From: an uncultured Mycoplasma sp.
Lineage (GTDB): Bacteria > Bacillota_I > Bacilli_A > Mycoplasmatales > Mycoplasmoidaceae
Assembly (NCBI GenBank): GCA_947177535.1
Contig: CAMWUV010000027.1
Coordinates: 1-7,295 of the forward strand
Reading direction: 5' to 3'
DNA length: 7,295 nt
Shown: positions 4,920-7,295 of the stretch, piece after piece
Position numbering within the stretch: position 1 is the first letter of the stretch
How the letters are laid out: each line of letters starts with the position of its first letter
Notes under the pieces: model-generated
What the model saw: the letters and a program-made list of their open reading frames with translations, nothing else
What the model was told of the DNA's origin: nothing
Databases searched by the model: none
Position numbers and translations under genes: made by a program

Positions 4920-7154
4920 ATGAATAATTTCAAATATAGTGAAGAAACTAAATTAGAACTAGAAAAAAAACTGATTGAACGATCTAAAAAAATTCATCAA
5001 CAAATTAAGGTGTTCAATGAGAAAAAGAAGAATACTAACCTTTTGTATGAAAAAAAAGAGTTTTCAGTTAAAATTCAAAACTTGGAATATGAATTAGCAG
5101 ATATTGAAGATATTTTAGTAAATAAGTTACATTCAAAAAAAGTCATTGAAGATTTAATAGCATCAAATAAAAAAGATATTAAAGAAATTGAATATCTTTT
5201 AAAAAACAAAAAATTATCTGAAAAAGACTATATGTATTTATTAAGTCGTAAAATGGATTTAAATATTTTTATTTCTGAAGCTTTGAGAAACTTGAACTTT
5301 GCAGATAATTTTTCAAATTATGAATCTAGAGTAACAAATACAGATATTTATAATCACTCAAAAGAAGTATTTAATACAAGTGTTAACAATTTTTCTTCTA
5401 CTAGTCAACAATACATTAATAACAAGAATGACAAAGTCATTAAAGAAATAGTTGAAGTCCCAGTTGAAATTATTAAAGAAATTCCAAAAGAAACTATTAA
5501 AGAAGTAGTTAAAGAAATAAAAGTACCTTATGAAGTAATCAGAGAAGTTGAAGTTCCAATTATTAAAGAAGTTCCAGTGGTTAAAGAAGTTCCAGTTGAG
5601 AGAGTAAAAGAAGTTCTAAAAGAAATCCCAGTAGAGATTTTAAAAGAAATAAAAGTACCTTATGAAATAATTAAAGAAGTCCCTGTTGAAGTAGTTAAAG
5701 AAATCATTAAAGAAGTTGAAGTTCCAAAAGAAATAGTTAGAGAAATCATTAAAGAAGTTCCTGTTGAAGTTGTTAAAGAAATCATTAAAGAAGTGGAAGT
5801 TCCAAAAGAAATAGTTAGAGAAATCGTTAAAGAAGTCCCAAAAGAAACTATTAAAGAAATCATTAAAGAAGTTCAAGTTCCAGTTGAAGTTGTTAGAGAA
5901 ATCCCAGTAGAAATTATTAAAGAAGTAGTAAAAGAAATTGAAATTGATAAACCAATTACTACTGAGTTAATTAAAAATTCAATTCGTGAAAGATCACTTG
6001 ATGAAATCAAAGAAATTATTAGTGAAGTACCACTTGATTTAATAGGTGAAGTTATTAAAGAACTATCACCAGAAGTTATTTCTGAAATAGTGGGAGTTTC
6101 ATTACAATCACCAACAATAACAACAACTAAAGAAGTTTCAGTAGTTAAAGAAGTTCCAGTTGAAGTTGTTAGAGAAATTATTAAAGAAGTTCCAGTTGAA
6201 GTTGTTAAAGAAATTATTAAAGATCCAAATAACCAATCTTCATATATTTCAACAGAAGTTATTAAAGCTGCACTAAAAGAAAGATCTGCTAATGAAATTA
6301 AAGAAATAATTAATGAGTTGCCACAATACTTAATTTTAGATGCTGTTAAAAATATTCCTATAGATGATGTAAAAGAAGTTGTACAAGGTTCAAATTCTGA
6401 AGTTGTCAAAGAAATTATTAAAGAAGTTCCAGTTGAAGTTGTTAGAGAAATTGTTAGAGAAGTTAAAGTACCATATGAAGTAATTAAAGAAGTTGTTAAA
6501 GAAGTTCCAGTTGAAAAAGTTCAAGGAATTATCCAAGAAGTACCAACAAACCAAGTAACAGAAATTATTTCTGAAGTTTCTTTAGATTTACTAATTGATG
6601 TCTTAGTTGGATTACCTTATGAAATTGCAAAAGAAGTTATTCAACAAGTTCCAACTGATGTATTAAATCTTGTTATTTCTGAATTACCAGATTATGAAAT
6701 TGAAACTATTATTAAAAACTTGCCACCAAATTTGGTTCAAGACATTTGTTTAAGAAATCAAATTGTTACAAGTTCTACAGTTAAAGAAGTCCCAGTTGAA
6801 GTTGTTAAAGAAGCTCCACCTGTTACTATTTATAAAGAAATTACAGTTCCAATTGAAGTTATTAAAGAAGTAAAAGTTTATGTAGCTCCAGATGGTAGAT
6901 TGTTTGAAGATGAGCAATATAGTCAAGAGCTTGAATTAACTTTATCTAATGAATCTTTACAAGCAATGGGAATAAATCAACCTGAAACATCTGAAGTTTA
7001 TTATGATGACAACCAATATTATGAAAATCAAGATTATAATTATGAACAATTTGATAATGTTGATGATAATAATGTTTATGAACAACCAATTGAAGAAAAC
7101 CAAGATTATCAATATGTTTCTGAATTAGATCCTAACAATAACTTTCAACAATAG
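4920..7154 (+). CDS. Large charged-repeat protein (Val-Pro-Val and 12-residue LP repeats), putative cytoskeletal or structural protein
   Basis: The protein has 744 residues, no signal peptide, no membrane helix, no Trp and a single Cys (609), so it is probably cytoplasmic. Order: residues 1-125, Lys/Glu-rich and likely coiled coil; 126-171, a Ser/Asn-rich linker; then four blocks of VPVEVVKEIIKE-type repeats (172-345, 404-434, 494-540, 621-654) alternating with three blocks of 12-residue LP-x(4)-[IV] helical repeats (347-393, 444-490, 541-612); last, 661-744, an acidic tail rich in Tyr, Asn and Gln. Two stop codons in tandem (TAG, TAA) and a strong terminator end it. It stands alone, with its own promoter. 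The Val-Pro-Val charged style recalls eukaryotic articulins and alveolins, and its size and solubility recall mycoplasma cytoskeletal proteins; I see no EAGR box. The structural role is inference; the gene itself is certain. Confidence 0.93.
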   Translation: MNNFKYSEETKLELEKKLIERSKKIHQQIKVFNEKKKNTNLLYEKKEFSVKIQNLEYELADIEDILVNKLHSKKVIEDLIASNKKDIKEIEYLLKNKKLSEKDYMYLLSRKMDLNIFISEALRNLNFADNFSNYESRVTNTDIYNHSKEVFNTSVNNFSSTSQQYINNKNDKVIKEIVEVPVEIIKEIPKETIKEVVKEIKVPYEVIREVEVPIIKEVPVVKEVPVERVKEVLKEIPVEILKEIKVPYEIIKEVPVEVVKEIIKEVEVPKEIVREIIKEVPVEVVKEIIKEVEVPKEIVREIVKEVPKETIKEIIKEVQVPVEVVREIPVEIIKEVVKEIEIDKPITTELIKNSIRERSLDEIKEIISEVPLDLIGEVIKELSPEVISEIVGVSLQSPTITTTKEVSVVKEVPVEVVREIIKEVPVEVVKEIIKDPNNQSSYISTEVIKAALKERSANEIKEIINELPQYLILDAVKNIPIDDVKEVVQGSNSEVVKEIIKEVPVEVVREIVREVKVPYEVIKEVVKEVPVEKVQGIIQEVPTNQVTEIISEVSLDLLIDVLVGLPYEIAKEVIQQVPTDVLNLVISELPDYEIETIIKNLPPNLVQDICLRNQIVTSSTVKEVPVEVVKEAPPVTIYKEITVPIEVIKEVKVYVAPDGRLFEDEQYSQELELTLSNESLQAMGINQPETSEVYYDDNQYYENQDYNYEQFDNVDDNNVYEQPIEENQDYQYVSELDPNNNFQQ
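5433..5957 (+). repeat. Longest Val-Pro-Val/Lys-Glu repeat block (residues 172-346)
   Basis: This part of the gene encodes about 175 residues made almost only of K, E, V, I, P, R and a few Y and T. Units such as VPVEVVKEIIKE, IKVPYEIIKE, IPVEILKE and VEVPKEIVREIIKE end in KE or REI. Unit lengths mix 8, 10, 12 and 14 residues. At the DNA level it is strongly purine-biased on the sense strand and built from recurring GTTAAAGAA, ATTAAAGAAGT and CCAGTTGAA words. Shorter blocks of the same kind occur at 6129-6221, 6399-6539 and 6780-6881. Confidence 0.9.
5679..5834 (+). repeat. Tandem 78-bp duplication inside the repeat gene
   Basis: Residues 254-279 (5679-5756) and 280-305 (5757-5834) are adjacent 26-residue copies that match at 25 of 26 positions (Ile versus Val near the end). 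The DNA copies differ by only a few mostly synonymous bases. This is the youngest-looking duplication in the gene and a likely site for length change by slippage or recombination. Confidence 0.9.
6540..6755 (+). repeat. Six tandem 12-residue LP helical repeats (residues 541-612)
   Basis: VPTNQVTEIISE, VSLDLLIDVLVG, LPYEIAKEVIQQ, VPTDVLNLVISE, LPDYEIETIIKN and LPPNLVQDICLR follow one another with no gap. The pattern is [VL]-P-x-x-x-[VIL]-x-x-[IV]-[IVL]-x-x. Related three-unit blocks encode residues 358-393 (5991-6098) and 455-490 (6282-6389), each starting R-S-x-[DN]-E-I-K-E-I-I. The period and LP placement resemble the short helices of the MgtE N-terminal domain and FliG-type superhelices; that relation is my inference. 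Confidence 0.8.
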
Positions 7155-7159
7155 TAATA

Positions 7160-7195
7160 AAAAAATACCTGCAATAATTAATGTAGGTATTTTTT
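7160..7195 (+). terminator. Strong intrinsic terminator of the repeat-protein gene
   Basis: AAAAAATACCTGCA (7160-7173) pairs with TGTAGGTATTTTTT (7182-7195), 14 bp with one G-T wobble, around the loop ATAATTAA. The T-run ends the stem, and the A-run at its base makes it usable in both directions. It starts 5 nt after the stop codon at 7154. Confidence 0.88.
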
Positions 7196-7295
7196 AGTTT
7201 TATTTTTATAAATAAATCACACATTTAAATAAATTTGCAAATTTTAATATTTTTTGTGCAATTAAAATCTAGATTAAATTAAAAAATGTTTATGA
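7196..7295. other. AT-rich right edge without a recognisable gene
   Basis: The last 100 bp carry no supported gene. An ATG at 7286 opens a frame only at the very end and has no Shine-Dalgarno sequence. TTGCA (7240-7244) and TGCAA (7257-7261) form a weak 5-bp inverted repeat that could be chance. The stretch is probably the promoter region of a gene beyond the window. Confidence 0.5.

Noticed and set aside
4961..5057. Runs of eight A near the start of the repeat gene as phase-variation switches
   Set aside because: Runs of this length are common by chance in Lys-rich genes of AT-rich mollicutes, and the frame is intact here. There is no sign of switching.
5640..6409. Long open minus-strand frames opposite the repeat gene (rich in Phe/Asn in one frame, Ser/Thr/Ile in others)
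   Set aside because: They are the antisense image of the repeated purine-rich words of the plus-strand gene. They have no ribosome-binding site, show low-complexity composition and lie wholly inside a better-supported gene.
7286..7295. Start codon of a next gene at the right edge
   Set aside because: Only three codons are visible, with no Shine-Dalgarno sequence upstream.

Overview
The window is extremely AT-rich, and TGA is read as tryptophan: rnr stays open only if four in-frame TGA codons are read through, and it has no TGG. This is genetic code 4, so the DNA is from a mollicute (Mycoplasma in the broad sense, or a relative). The genus cannot be fixed from the sequence. A sialic-acid lyase remnant, secG-rnr and a large charged-repeat protein fit a host-associated mycoplasma.

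Layout. At the left edge, 1-177 (minus strand) is the 5' part of an unidentified gene. 178-730 has no gene but carries three inverted repeats, the strongest a perfect 15-bp stem just before the next gene. 731-1505 is a decayed N-acetylneuraminate lyase gene (nanA) with several frameshifts and stops. It is followed at about 1540-1737 by the N-terminal stub of a sodium:solute symporter gene, the kind of transporter that accompanies nan genes in mycoplasmas. This is an eroded sialic-acid uptake and catabolism locus, closed by a clear terminator at 1769-1798.

Next come two intact, closely spaced genes: secG (1967-2200, Sec translocon subunit) and rnr (2209-4386, RNase R). In many Firmicutes and Mollicutes this pair is followed by smpB and ssrA. 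Here rnr is instead followed by about 530 bp without a gene. That stretch has a good promoter (TTGAAA-17-TAGAAT), about 330 nt of possible RNA, and a GC-rich intrinsic terminator at 4751-4781: a candidate structured non-coding RNA that I could not identify.

The right part is one large gene (4920-7154, 744 aa). Its product has no signal peptide or membrane segment. It consists of an N-terminal coiled-coil-like region, four blocks of Val-Pro-Val/Lys-Glu charged repeats, three interleaved blocks of 12-residue 'LP' helical repeats, and an 84-residue acidic Tyr/Asn/Gln-rich tail with no Lys or Arg. The repeat style recalls eukaryotic articulin/alveolin cytoskeletal proteins and suggests, by inference only, an internal structural protein. 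A strong hairpin terminator (7160-7195) ends it, and the last 100 bp show no gene.
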